A DNA stretch of 64,000 nucleotides from Paenibacillus sp. R14(2021) (GTDB lineage: Bacteria; Bacillota; Bacilli; Paenibacillales; Paenibacillaceae): NCBI RefSeq assembly GCF_019431355.1, contig NZ_CP080269.1, positions 124,001 to 188,000 of the forward strand. Reading direction: 5' to 3'. Positions within the stretch are counted from its first letter, which is position 1, and the number at the start of each line of letters is the position of its first letter. Below the pieces are notes generated by a model. That model did no database searches. It had not been told where the DNA came from and was given only the letters and a program-made list of their open reading frames with translations. Positions 24,723 to 35,119 of the stretch are shown here, piece after piece. The translations under genes and the position numbers were made by a program.

Positions 24723-25373
24723 TTAGAAGGACATCTTATAAAGCGGCAGCACCGTACGGAACGTTTCTTCCACCTTGGCCAGAAAAGCATCGCCGTTCGC
24801 AAGGACGGGATCCTGGCGGTCGATGATGATGCCGCAGAGCGCTTCCGACGCTTTCACGGTACGAAGCCGTTCCAGCAGCTTGATCAAGCCTTCGCGGCCG
24901 AGCTCGCCTTGTTTATCGCCGCCTGGCACCATATGGTCGCTCGACCAGACGTAATCGGCCGGAATATGCCGCTCGATGTCATCCAGCTGCTGAAGGGCAT
25001 GCTCGGCGAAGACCGACTTGTTATCGGATTCATAGATAATGGCGAACTGAACGAATACATGGGAGCCGAACAGTCCAATTTGGAAATGGGGGAACATTTT
25101 GTATCCGCGTTTGCCCGGCGCGAAGGCGACCCAGGTGTCATTCGGCGGATTAATGGTACGGCGAGCGTGTTTCGCAACATGAGGGAACATCTCTTCCCCG
25201 CACAGCTCGGTAAGAAATGGGGAAAGCAGCTCGCCAAGCTCGTTCAGCTTGGGACGTATGCGAGATATAAGGGCATCCATCCGGGGCTCCAAGCCCGGCA
25301 CGGCGAATACGTCGAAATCATCAGGGGTAAACCCGGCGAACGCGGGGCTGCCGGAAACGGTGTCAAGTGTCAT
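24723..25373 (-). CDS. yktB: DUF1054 / UPF0637 family protein (YktB-like)
   Basis: A 216-aa cytoplasmic protein, the usual family length. The start resembles YktB (FAGFTPDDFDVFAVPGLE), and later segments such as FPHVAKHARRTINPPNDTWV and FPHFQIGLFG are the conserved family core. Function unknown. It is a single gene ending at the terminator shared with the RND gene. A weak AAGGA lies upstream of ATG 25373. Confidence 0.88.
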   Translation of the reverse strand: MTLDTVSGSPAFAGFTPDDFDVFAVPGLEPRMDALISRIRPKLNELGELLSPFLTELCGEEMFPHVAKHARRTINPPNDTWVAFAPGKRGYKMFPHFQIGLFGSHVFVQFAIIYESDNKSVFAEHALQQLDDIERHIPADYVWSSDHMVPGGDKQGELGREGLIKLLERLRTVKASEALCGIIIDRQDPVLANGDAFLAKVEETFRTVLPLYKMSF

Positions 25374-25520
25374 GATCCATCATCGATCCTTTCGGTCTGC
25401 TAATGAGTTGATGTAATTTGTTCATTATAGCATACGGCGGTTCGTTCGTTTGCATTCTCGCAACGATTCCGGTAGTCTACTCTAGTATAGTTGTACACCT
25501 GAAGTTGGGAGAGGTCTATC

Positions 25521-25742
25521 ATGTTTTGGCAGCAGTTGTGGTTTCTATCGAATATGGTTTTTGTAACATTGGCGATCGTGTACCTCTTTGTACACCGTTC
25601 AGTTACGCTTGCCCGCGCAGAGCAAGACGCGGAGCGGCTTGCAAGGGAGAAGCGAAAACGGCTGACGTTCGCGGTGCTCAGCATTGCGTCATTTATAATC
25701 ATGGTTTTATTTTTTCTGATCAATATGCGCGTGAACCGTTAA
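25521..25742 (+). CDS. Small membrane protein, 73 aa
   Basis: The first helix is LWFLSNMVFVTLAIVYLFV, followed by a strongly charged stretch rich in Arg, Glu and Lys (LARAEQDAERLAREKRKR), then a second helix LSIASFIIMVLFFLI. GGGAGAGG precedes the ATG. It is a two-helix protein with a helical cytoplasmic loop. I do not recognise the family. The 160 bases that follow contain no gene. Confidence 0.65.
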   Translation: MFWQQLWFLSNMVFVTLAIVYLFVHRSVTLARAEQDAERLAREKRKRLTFAVLSIASFIIMVLFFLINMRVNR

Positions 25743-25902
25743 GACATTCGAGAATGTGTCCAAAATATGTCTCTTTCCAATTTTATCGCAACTTTCCCAG
25801 CAAGCGTAACGTTTAAGTGTCATGCGTGGTTGAAGAACAACCGATATGATTCCGAAATGTCGCGTTTGCAACTAGAAATGTGTGAGAGAAAAGGAGATCG
25901 GC

Positions 25903-27876
25903 ATGAAATCATTGAAGTTGATGTTAATGTTATCGCTCTTATTGCTGCCTTTTACGAATGCCGTAATCCAGCAGGCCTCTGCGGAGAGCGCCTCTGAGCA
26001 GCTGGTACTAAAGATTGGAAGCACCGCCATGGTACACAACGGGAGCCCTTACAAGTCGGCGCAGCCCGTGACGGCGATCAATGGCACGACCTTTATTCCA
26101 TTTAGTTCGATCGCAGCCCGTTATGGGTATACAATCTCGTATGATCCCAAGAAGAAAGAGTCCGTTGCGAAGAACGGCACACACGAGCTTCGTTTCAAAA
26201 TTTCCAGCGGCTTTGCCGCCCTCGACGGCGTGGCCGTGAAGCTGAAAGGCGTCCCGTTCATTCAAAACGGATACCTGATGGTGCCGCTGCGTTCCTGGGG
26301 TGAGCTGATGGAGAGCTCCGTATCGGTCGTCGGCAAAACCATTACGTTACAATGGTCAAGCGTCGTCATCCCAAAGAAGCCGACGGCGGACTTCGAGGTC
26401 CAACCAGCGGAAATTTACGCGGGTCAGACCACGGTTAGTTATATTGATCATTCCACGAATGCGACAGGATTGCCGTTCGTGGATGAGCGCTGGGACGGCA
26501 AGATGGATGTATTCCCTCAAGCGGGAACGTACGTCGTCTCAAGACAGGTGGAAGACAGCAACGGTACGTGGAGTGATCCCTATTCCGTCACGGTGGTCGT
26601 TAAACCGCCGAATCTGCCGCCTGTAGCGGATTTCAAGACAGAGAAGAGCCAGTACCGGATCGGTGAAGATATTCTGTACACGAATCTGAGTACGGATGAC
26701 GAGAACGCGATCGTTCGCAGCACGTTTACCGGGAATGCGCCTGTGTTTTTCGAAGCAGGGGAGAAGACCGTAACATTGGAAGTCCAAGACCGTCATGGAC
26801 TCATCTCCACGATTACGAAAACCGTCACGGTGACGAACGAAGTGCTGTATACGAGCGATGAGTATTATCGCTTGAAAACCGGCATCGGCAATGTCTTCTC
26901 GATCGATGGTAATTCCGTGCTTAACGTGCCGGCTTACCAATATTCGATCCAGCCGGAATCGTCGCAGATGGTACGCAGCAACAGCCCGGAAACACTGCTT
27001 CAGGAAGGCATCGCCTATGAAGCGCAGCTGACCGGTCAAGTTCGCTTCATGTTCCATAATTTGAATAAAATCGGGTATCCGGTTCGCATGTACTTGCTTG
27101 CCACCAACAACAACGGTACGCCGGTAAACTTGAATACGAGCTCCATGGGCATCGGCGGACCGGATCCGTACGTGTCGAATACAGGGAAGCTGTCGACGGT
27201 TCGTTATTTAACGTCGCTTATTAACAATCCGACGCCTAAGTGGATCTCGGTCCGTCCTCATCAAACGGTTGAAATTTTGCCTGAAATTTCGAAAACACCG
27301 ATGAAGCCGAATGAAGTGCTCAGTGCTTACGCGGATGTGTTCAGCGACCAGGAGCTGCAATTCCAAATCGTGGTCGTGGCTGCGGATAAGAATGCCATCG
27401 CGGAGCTGCCGAATTTGACGGTTATGCCTCGTGACGGCATCCATGTCAGAGGCACGTTCTACAACGCCGACCGTACCATCGATATTGAAGATACGCTTGG
27501 CAGTACGCCGCAGCGGGTCATGCTCGGCGACAAGACGATTGATAAGTACTTGGACGGCATTGACGATACGACCGGCCAATTGCAGTACAATACAGGCAAC
27601 TTTGGCGTACTGTACCAAATGCATCTGCCGCATGTGGCACCGCGGACATTGATTGCGTTAAATGCGCGAGGCGGGCTGTATACGGGGGCGTTCGTCATTA
27701 ATGGCCAGGTGGTGCAAGTGGCCAACAATATGGCGCTGACCAGCAATGCACAGGCTGCAGTCCTGTACCGTACAGGAGATAGCGAAGAGTCAGTCGATAT
27801 CGTGTTTACGCTCGCATCGGGCAGCAACATGCCGGTTGCGATGTTGTTCCTGCCGCTGCCGGAGGTTCGCTGGTAG
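25903..27876 (+). CDS. Large exported stalk-domain and PKD-like protein
   Basis: A 657-aa secreted protein. Signal peptide residues 1-28 (LMLMLSLLLLPFTNA). A copper amine oxidase N-terminal-like stalk domain lies at about 35-145 (TTFIPFSSIAARYGY, YLMVPLRSWGELM). Two PKD-like beta domains follow at about 155-330 (PTADFEVQPAEIYAGQTTVS and PPVADFKTEKSQYRIGEDI). The remaining 320 residues are beta-rich and unassigned. I chose ATG 25903, five bases after AAGGAGAT, instead of 25882. No catalytic motif is seen. It probably acts at the cell surface, with polysaccharide or protein contacts inferred from the PKD domains only. Confidence 0.8.
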   Translation: MKSLKLMLMLSLLLLPFTNAVIQQASAESASEQLVLKIGSTAMVHNGSPYKSAQPVTAINGTTFIPFSSIAARYGYTISYDPKKKESVAKNGTHELRFKISSGFAALDGVAVKLKGVPFIQNGYLMVPLRSWGELMESSVSVVGKTITLQWSSVVIPKKPTADFEVQPAEIYAGQTTVSYIDHSTNATGLPFVDERWDGKMDVFPQAGTYVVSRQVEDSNGTWSDPYSVTVVVKPPNLPPVADFKTEKSQYRIGEDILYTNLSTDDENAIVRSTFTGNAPVFFEAGEKTVTLEVQDRHGLISTITKTVTVTNEVLYTSDEYYRLKTGIGNVFSIDGNSVLNVPAYQYSIQPESSQMVRSNSPETLLQEGIAYEAQLTGQVRFMFHNLNKIGYPVRMYLLATNNNGTPVNLNTSSMGIGGPDPYVSNTGKLSTVRYLTSLINNPTPKWISVRPHQTVEILPEISKTPMKPNEVLSAYADVFSDQELQFQIVVVAADKNAIAELPNLTVMPRDGIHVRGTFYNADRTIDIEDTLGSTPQRVMLGDKTIDKYLDGIDDTTGQLQYNTGNFGVLYQMHLPHVAPRTLIALNARGGLYTGAFVINGQVVQVANNMALTSNAQAAVLYRTGDSEESVDIVFTLASGSNMPVAMLFLPLPEVRW

Positions 27877-27902
27877 TCAGGGGAGCGCAAGCTTAGGGAA
27901 AG

Positions 27903-27947
27903 CCAAGAGGCCATCAATCAGCGCTTTGCTGATTGATGGCCTCTTGG
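27903..27947. terminator. Bidirectional terminator
   Basis: Perfect 20-bp arms (CCAAGAGGCCATCAATCAGC and complement) lie around a 5-nt loop between convergent genes. Confidence 0.85.
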
Positions 27948-27958
27948 GCTTGTGATGA

Positions 27959-29044
27959 TTAGTAGGGCAACTCGATCGAAACTTCGCGGCGAAGTTCTGC
28001 AGAGCGGAGAACGCCGTCGATAATCGCTTGCTGGATCATAATTTGCTCGCCTGGAATCGGAGCCGGGCGGCCTTCGCTGACAGCATCAACAAAGTCGCGC
28101 ACCTTTTCGAAGAACAGGTCTTTGCTGTGCTCGATGACCGGTACGGGGGTTGATGTCGGCTGACCCATGAAATCATGGAATAACGTCATATTGCCGACCT
28201 TGCCGTCCCATACGCCTGACCAATTGCCTGTGCCGAACGGGTTAACCTTCAGTCCTGCCTCCGAGCCGAGGAACATCGTGGAGCCGAGGGAATCCATATG
28301 CATCGCCCATGAAATTTTGAATTGAAGCACCAGATCATTCTCGAAGCGAACGAGCGCAACGCCAAAATCCTCGACTTCGAATTTGCTCGCTTCCGGGTGG
28401 TGGATCGGATTCGTTCCGAAATGGTTGGATGTATACGCAGAAACCGTCAGCGGGCGCGGATAGCCGAGCGCGTTCAATGCCATATCGAGCGAATAGCAGC
28501 CGATATCGGCCATAGCGCCGGCTCCGGCAAGCGCCTTGCTGATGAAGGTGCCGCCCGGCATGCCGCGTCTGCGGCCTCCGCCGGTTTCAACATAATAGAT
28601 GTTGCCGAGCTTACCGGATTGAACGATATCCTGCACAAGCTTCATGTTGGGGTCATAGCGCGGCTGGAAGCCGATTGTCAGCATATTGCCGGTCGACTTG
28701 GATACTTGCACCATATCGACGGCTTCCGCTAGGGTTACCGACATCGGCTTCTCCAGCAGTACCTGCTTGCCTGCCCGCAGCGCATCTACCGTAGTCGAGT
28801 GATGGGAGACGTTAGGCGTACAGATGCTGACGCCTTCAAACTCCAGATCCAGCATACTGCGGTGATCGTCGAAAGCTTGCGCGTTCGTTAATTCAAGCGA
28901 ATCCACAAATTGCTTCGCCTTGCCCGGAATGACGTCGGCTACAGCGACAATTTCTACATTTGGAAGTTGTTTGTATTGCCGGACATGCGCATGCGCGATG
29001 CCTCCGCTGCCGATGATTCCGATTCGAATAGGGGGTTTGCTCAT
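27959..29044 (-). CDS. Gfo/Idh/MocA family oxidoreductase
   Basis: A 361-aa NAD(P)-dependent sugar or polyol dehydrogenase type. The N-terminal Rossmann motif is IGIIGSGGIAHAH, the family motif is LLEKPMSV, and the catalytic-region segment GAMADIGCYSLDMALNALG has the usual Asp and the Tyr/His position. It would oxidise or isomerise a sugar derivative. ATG 29044 follows GGAGAGC; the longer frame upstream overlaps the AraC gene. Third gene of the operon with an AraC regulator and a second oxidoreductase. Confidence 0.9.
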   Translation of the reverse strand: MSKPPIRIGIIGSGGIAHAHVRQYKQLPNVEIVAVADVIPGKAKQFVDSLELTNAQAFDDHRSMLDLEFEGVSICTPNVSHHSTTVDALRAGKQVLLEKPMSVTLAEAVDMVQVSKSTGNMLTIGFQPRYDPNMKLVQDIVQSGKLGNIYYVETGGGRRRGMPGGTFISKALAGAGAMADIGCYSLDMALNALGYPRPLTVSAYTSNHFGTNPIHHPEASKFEVEDFGVALVRFENDLVLQFKISWAMHMDSLGSTMFLGSEAGLKVNPFGTGNWSGVWDGKVGNMTLFHDFMGQPTSTPVPVIEHSKDLFFEKVRDFVDAVSEGRPAPIPGEQIMIQQAIIDGVLRSAELRREVSIELPY

Positions 29045-29048
29045 TAGT

Positions 29049-30023
29049 TTACAGCTCTCCTTTATCGATTTCGGCGGGTGTGGATGCCTCACTCACCGAA
29101 GTGTGCTGTTTGCGGAATTGTTTGGGTGTCATGTTGAATCGCTTCTTAAAGACGTAATACAAATAATTGCTGCTGGCAAAGCCGTGCTCGAGCGCGATTT
29201 GTTCAATCGGTCGATTGCCTTCTACGATGGCGGAACAAATCTGCGACAACCGGTAATTTTCCAAATAAGCAGTAAAGGATTCCTCGCCCTGCTCCTTGAA
29301 CACACGCTGCAGCTGCCTTGCGCTGATCGGGATCCGTTCGGCTACCTCTTGCAGCGTCAATGGCTGCGCGTAATTGTCATGGATAAACTGGGAAGCGATG
29401 CGAAACCGGTGCTCGTTCATGTTTCTGGAAGGCGGTTCGAAAGTAAGGCTTGGAATGGCGGACATTCTCGCGGAACGAAGCAGAATTTGAATAATGGCTT
29501 GCTTGATCGTCGAGAATGCGCCAGGCTGTCCTTCATTCCAGGCGCGGTAAGCCGTCAGAAACCAGTTCATGGCGTTGTATTGGTCGACATGAGGCTTCAA
29601 GGGCAGAGAGTCAAGCGCTTTCATGCAGGATTCCGCTTCATGCCGCTCCCATGGGTCTCCCCAATTCTCGTCTGGATCGGTATCCTTGATCGGGACGATA
29701 TCAATGTGCAGACAGAGCTCATCCATCGCTTCGCGCGCATCCGCTTCCTGCTGATGAATGACGTTTGGACCGGTCAAGTAGAAGAGTCCTTCATGGAGCG
29801 GATAAACCGTATCCTCCATAATGACGGTGCCTTTGCCGCGCGGAATGAAATGAAACTCATACTCCGAATGCTTGTGAAAACGGACGATCTTGCCGGGGGA
29901 AAAAGAAGTCAGGTGGCAGCGTAGGACACGAAACCCGTAGCCGCCCCAGCGAAACTGGATATCCAGCCGGTCGATCGCATCGTTCCGCTCAGCCATCGGC
30001 GAATAAGCAAATGGTTTTGCCAT
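29049..30023 (-). CDS. AraC family transcriptional regulator
   Basis: A 324-aa regulator. An N-terminal cupin-type sensor domain (HKHSEYEFHFIPRGKGTVIM, about residues 45-110) is joined by a linker to two HTH motifs at about 215-315 (LTLQEVAERIPISARQLQRV and the helix IEQIALEHGFASSNYLYYVF). Its stop lies 4 bases before the next ATG, so it is translationally linked to the downstream oxidoreductase. It probably senses a sugar and activates this operon. Confidence 0.92.
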   Translation of the reverse strand: MAKPFAYSPMAERNDAIDRLDIQFRWGGYGFRVLRCHLTSFSPGKIVRFHKHSEYEFHFIPRGKGTVIMEDTVYPLHEGLFYLTGPNVIHQQEADAREAMDELCLHIDIVPIKDTDPDENWGDPWERHEAESCMKALDSLPLKPHVDQYNAMNWFLTAYRAWNEGQPGAFSTIKQAIIQILLRSARMSAIPSLTFEPPSRNMNEHRFRIASQFIHDNYAQPLTLQEVAERIPISARQLQRVFKEQGEESFTAYLENYRLSQICSAIVEGNRPIEQIALEHGFASSNYLYYVFKKRFNMTPKQFRKQHTSVSEASTPAEIDKGEL

Positions 30024-30074
30024 GACAGTACCACCCTTTCTTCTCCTGCGGACAGGGAATCGTTGTGACGTGAA

Positions 30075-31067
30075 TTAGTTGCTCAGTTCGGACAGGGAAA
30101 CGACGCGTTTCTCGGCATTGGCAATCGTTGCAGCTTCCATCAGCTTCGTCAGATCGACGGCAAGGCCGACGTTTTCAGTCGCTTCCGTGTTGTTCAATAC
30201 GTGGCCGACCCATTGATCAAAAGCGGAGATTGCATTTGCCGGCTGTTCGATCGTAACCCACTCCTGCGCTTCCAGCTTGTTGCTTTTCACACGAACGACC
30301 TCATCCGGCAAGCCGTACAGCAGCGTACCTTCCGTGCCGTGAATCTCCACGCAGAACGGGGAATGTGCATTTACGAAGCCAGCTTCGACGATACCGATCG
30401 CGCCATTATCATAGTGAAGCGTCGCAACTGCGTTGTCTTCCACTTCTTTGCCGGTAACGTAACCGAAAGCAGCGCTCACGCTTTGCGGCAGGCCGAGGAA
30501 CAAGCGAGTCAGGTACATGGGATGGCAACCGAGATCGATCAGCGCGCCGCCGCCTGTTTGCTCGAGGTTATAGAAATGCTTCGGAAGCCAGTCGGCAGTT
30601 GCGCCGTTATGAGAGAGGCGTACGCGCGCTTGCGTCAATTGACCAAGCAGGCCTTTGCTCAGCACTTCTTGCGCGGCCAGCGTGTATTTATCGTTCAGAC
30701 GCGGCAGGGAAACCGTCAGTTTAACCTTCGCTTCGCGAACGGCTGCGAGAATTTCGTTCACTTCACGAAGCGTAGGGGCAATAACCTTCTCCGTGAAAAT
30801 ATGCTTGCCGGCGCGAGCAGCCTTCACCATGACATCGCGGTGAATATTCGATGGCGCATCGACAACGACCGCATCGATATCCGTGCGGGCAAGCAGCTCG
30901 TCCAGGTCAGCGATGAAAGGAACGCCCAATTTGGCTGCGGCTTCTTGGCCGCGTGCCGGAATCTCGTCCCAAACAGCGGCAACCTCGGTGTTTGGATTTT
31001 CTTGCACTTGTTTCGTGTAATCCCAAGCATGTACATGCCAATAGCTGAGCATACCAACGCGAATCAT
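30075..31067 (-). CDS. Gfo/Idh/MocA family oxidoreductase with altered EKP motif
   Basis: A 330-aa protein with an N-terminal Rossmann fold that starts IRVGMLSYWHVHAWDYTKQV rather than the usual GxGxxG, which is not seen clearly. The family EKP motif reads TEKVIAP. A conserved GGGALIDLGCHPMYL is present, with Asp and His in the catalytic region. The changes at both cofactor-related motifs suggest different cofactor handling or a binding role. First gene of the three-gene minus-strand operon. The 280 bases upstream contain no gene; I see no clear promoter there. Confidence 0.85.
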   Translation of the reverse strand: MIRVGMLSYWHVHAWDYTKQVQENPNTEVAAVWDEIPARGQEAAAKLGVPFIADLDELLARTDIDAVVVDAPSNIHRDVMVKAARAGKHIFTEKVIAPTLREVNEILAAVREAKVKLTVSLPRLNDKYTLAAQEVLSKGLLGQLTQARVRLSHNGATADWLPKHFYNLEQTGGGALIDLGCHPMYLTRLFLGLPQSVSAAFGYVTGKEVEDNAVATLHYDNGAIGIVEAGFVNAHSPFCVEIHGTEGTLLYGLPDEVVRVKSNKLEAQEWVTIEQPANAISAFDQWVGHVLNNTEATENVGLAVDLTKLMEAATIANAEKRVVSLSELSN

Positions 31068-31347
31068 GGATGAATTCCTCCTATTAGAGATAATAGATTA
31101 TTGTTCATGTCGTTCGTTTAGAGTTTTCAATGCTCTAATTATGCGACACATGTATACGGTAACACAAATAAAAGTACGGAATAATACGTATCTGTGACAA
31201 TAAAACTTCAAATTTACGACAAACACATGACGTGAATTCCAAGGGTTACGAAAAATTGACGCGAACGTTAAATTACGTCATGATAAAGGTAATCCTATGA
31301 ACTTCGACTTCTCGATGAAATGCAATATAATGAAGGAGAACTCGGAT

Positions 31348-31623
31348 ATGCGGACTTTTCTTAAAGCACCGATACATGTATACAGGCGCTTCATATCTCC
31401 GATCAAACCGCCGACATGCCGTTTCTACCCCAGCTGCTCCGCATACGCACTTGAGGCAATCGACAAGCATGGACCGGTTCGCGGCAGCTGGCTCGCCGTA
31501 AGAAGAATCTGCCGATGTCATCCCTTTCATCCTGGAGGAATCGATTTTGTGCCTCCGACCCGCGATGAGCTCGCGCGCCGGGCAGATGCCGCCCTTGACA
31601 GTGCTGCGGATGATTCGGTATAG
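31348..31623 (+). CDS. yidD: Membrane protein insertion efficiency factor YidD
   Basis: A 91-aa protein with [20 protein letters not shown] and a later [15 protein letters not shown], the conserved YidD core, and an amphipathic N-terminus. YidD acts at the inner face of the membrane and helps YidC/SpoIIIJ insert proteins. ATG 31348 has GAAGGAGAACTC upstream; an earlier in-frame start at 31297 has none. The 3' end also holds the promoter of the T-box leader, whose -10 overlaps the stop codon. Confidence 0.93.
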   Translation: MRTFLKAPIHVYRRFISPIKPPTCRFYPSCSAYALEAIDKHGPVRGSWLAVRRICRCHPFHPGGIDFVPPTRDELARRADAALDSAADDSV

Positions 31624-31624
31624 T
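31595..31624 (+). promoter_or_regulatory. Sigma-A promoter of the metG T-box leader
   Basis: TTGACA (31595-31600) and TATAGT (31619-31624) are 18 bp apart. The promoter lies inside the last codons of yidD; the -10 contains its TAG stop. Confidence 0.75.
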
Positions 31625-31649
31625 TTCAGCAAGAGGTTGAATGACCTTA

Positions 31650-31970
31650 TATCTGATTTCGATGAAGAGATAAGTACAGAAGTAATGCCCTTACCAGAGA
31701 GCCGGGGTAGCTGGAAACCGGCAAGGCGCAGCTTGTGGAAAATGGTCTCGGAGAACCGCTCTCAAGCAGCAGGCGATAAACCTGATGTAAGCTTGCGGCG
31801 ATTGACCTCGTTAACGGTCTGCGCTCATCCGCAGAGGGATGAGTCTAATGAAGCTTTCTTCATATCGGCTTGGCAGTAGTTTCTGCAGGTGCGGGACGGG
31901 AGAGAGGAATTTGGGTGGTACCGCGTAAGCGACAAGCTTTCGTCCCATAGAGGATGAGGGCTTTTTTTGT
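31650..31970 (+). promoter_or_regulatory. T-box riboswitch, methionine type
   Basis: A leader of about 320 nt. The T-box sequence TGGGTGGTACCGCG is at 31912-31925. Stem I contains the AGAGAG-type motif near 31695 and, on its 3' side, GAAAATGG with the likely specifier AUG at 31742-31744. A terminator stem with a seven-T tail closes it. Uncharged tRNA-Met would stabilise the antiterminator and allow metG expression. The specifier agrees with the downstream gene. Confidence 0.92.
31934..31969 (+). terminator. Intrinsic terminator of the T-box leader
   Basis: AAGCTTTCGTCC pairs with GGATGAGGGCTT (some G-T pairs), followed by a T-run. Part of the left arm can instead pair with the T-box region. 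Confidence 0.85.
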
Positions 31971-32006
31971 ATGCTAAGCCGTTTGTTGCGCGAAACCATC
32001 CTATAG

Positions 32007-34025
<2,019 letters not shown>

Positions 34026-34037
34026 GATTAAACCTTT

Positions 34038-34071
34038 AACCGCCGGAGCATCCTGCTCCGGCGGTTGCTTG
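34038..34071 (+). terminator. Terminator after metG
   Basis: AACCGCCGGAGCA and its complement lie around TCC, followed by GCTTGTT. Confidence 0.8.
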
Positions 34072-34100
34072 TTGACAGGTCATAGGCGCCTCTATATAAT
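34072..34100 (+). promoter_or_regulatory. Consensus sigma-A promoter of the zinc operon
   Basis: TTGACA (34072-34077), 17 bp, TATAAT (34095-34100): a full consensus match. The -10 runs into the palindrome at 34096-34124, so a bound repressor would block it. Confidence 0.88.
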
Positions 34101-34124
34101 CGTAATAGTAATGTTTACGATTAT
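34096..34124. promoter_or_regulatory. Zur-like operator
   Basis: ATAATCGTAA (34096-34105) is inverted as TTACGATTAT (34115-34124) with 9 bp between. The TCGTAA/TTACGA half sites resemble Zur/Fur-family boxes, and it overlaps the -10 of a zinc uptake operon. The spacer differs from the best-known 7-1-7 box, so Zur is an inference from sequence and context. Confidence 0.7.
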
Positions 34125-34147
34125 GGTCGGGAGATTGAGGTGCAATC

Positions 34148-35089
34148 ATGTTCAGAAATAACACGAGGCGTTTTGCAGTTCCGGCAGCCGTGCTTCTGCT
34201 AGCGGCAGTCATGCTTTCCGGCTGCGGATCTTCGAACCAAGGCAAGCTGGTCGAAGGCAAAATGAATGTCGTGACCAGCTTTTATCCGCTCTACTTTATC
34301 GCGCAGCAAATCGGCGGCAGTGTTGCCAATGTGATTAATATGATTCCTGCTGGCGTTGAGCCGCATGACTGGAGTCCGAAGAGCCGTGATTTGGAAACAG
34401 CCTCCAAGGCAGAGCTTTTTCTCTATAACGGCGCGGGACTCGAAGGCTGGGTCGGCGATTTTCTCGAAGGGCTGCCAAGCAGCTCGAAGCTCGTGACGGT
34501 TGAAGCGAGCGAAGGCATTGCGAAGATTTCCGGCAATCCTGAAGAAGAAGAGGCCGTAAGCAGCAAGCACGTCGATCCGCATACCTGGGTCAGTCCGAAG
34601 TCGATGCTCATTATGGCGGACACCGTGCTGCGGAATTTCGATCAAGCAGATCCCGCGCACAAAGCCCAGTATGATACGAATTACGCGGTTCTTCATGGGA
34701 AGCTGGCGGAGCTGGATAAGGATTACGAGCAAGCGCTCACCGCCGCTCCGCATAAGGATATTGTCACATCCCACCAAGCCTTTGCTTACTTGGCGCGTGA
34801 TTATGGCTTGAAGCAAGTGGCTATAATGGGGTTGTCGCCGGATGCCGAGCCGAAAGCGCAGGATTTGCTGCGGATTGCTAAGTTCGTGAAGGATAACGGC
34901 ATCAAAACGATCTTTTTTGAAGAGCTGGTCTCGGATGAAATGGCAAAAACCTTGGCTAGAGAAGCGCACGTGACAACGATGGTGCTCAATCCAATGGAAG
35001 GATTGACGCCGCAGCAGGCTGCCAAAGGGGAAGACTACTTCACGCTGATGCGGGTCAATTTGCAAAATCTAGTGAAGGCTTTACAATAG
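34148..35089 (+). CDS. znuA: Zinc ABC transporter substrate-binding lipoprotein
   Basis: A 313-aa cluster A-1 binding protein. A lipoprotein signal ends LSGC (Cys26). Metal ligand positions are His73 (EPHDWSP), His145 (DPHTWVSP) and His209 (TSHQAFAYL), plus an acidic residue near the end. The flexible loop before His145 is acidic (PEEEE) instead of the histidine-rich loop of many ZnuA proteins. It delivers Zn(II), or possibly Mn(II), to the permease. First gene of znuA-znuC-znuB behind a Zur-like box, which favours zinc. Confidence 0.92.
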   Translation: MFRNNTRRFAVPAAVLLLAAVMLSGCGSSNQGKLVEGKMNVVTSFYPLYFIAQQIGGSVANVINMIPAGVEPHDWSPKSRDLETASKAELFLYNGAGLEGWVGDFLEGLPSSSKLVTVEASEGIAKISGNPEEEEAVSSKHVDPHTWVSPKSMLIMADTVLRNFDQADPAHKAQYDTNYAVLHGKLAELDKDYEQALTAAPHKDIVTSHQAFAYLARDYGLKQVAIMGLSPDAEPKAQDLLRIAKFVKDNGIKTIFFEELVSDEMAKTLAREAHVTTMVLNPMEGLTPQQAAKGEDYFTLMRVNLQNLVKALQ

Positions 35090-35119
35090 AAAGCACGTGC
35101 AAGTTCAGGAGTGATAACT

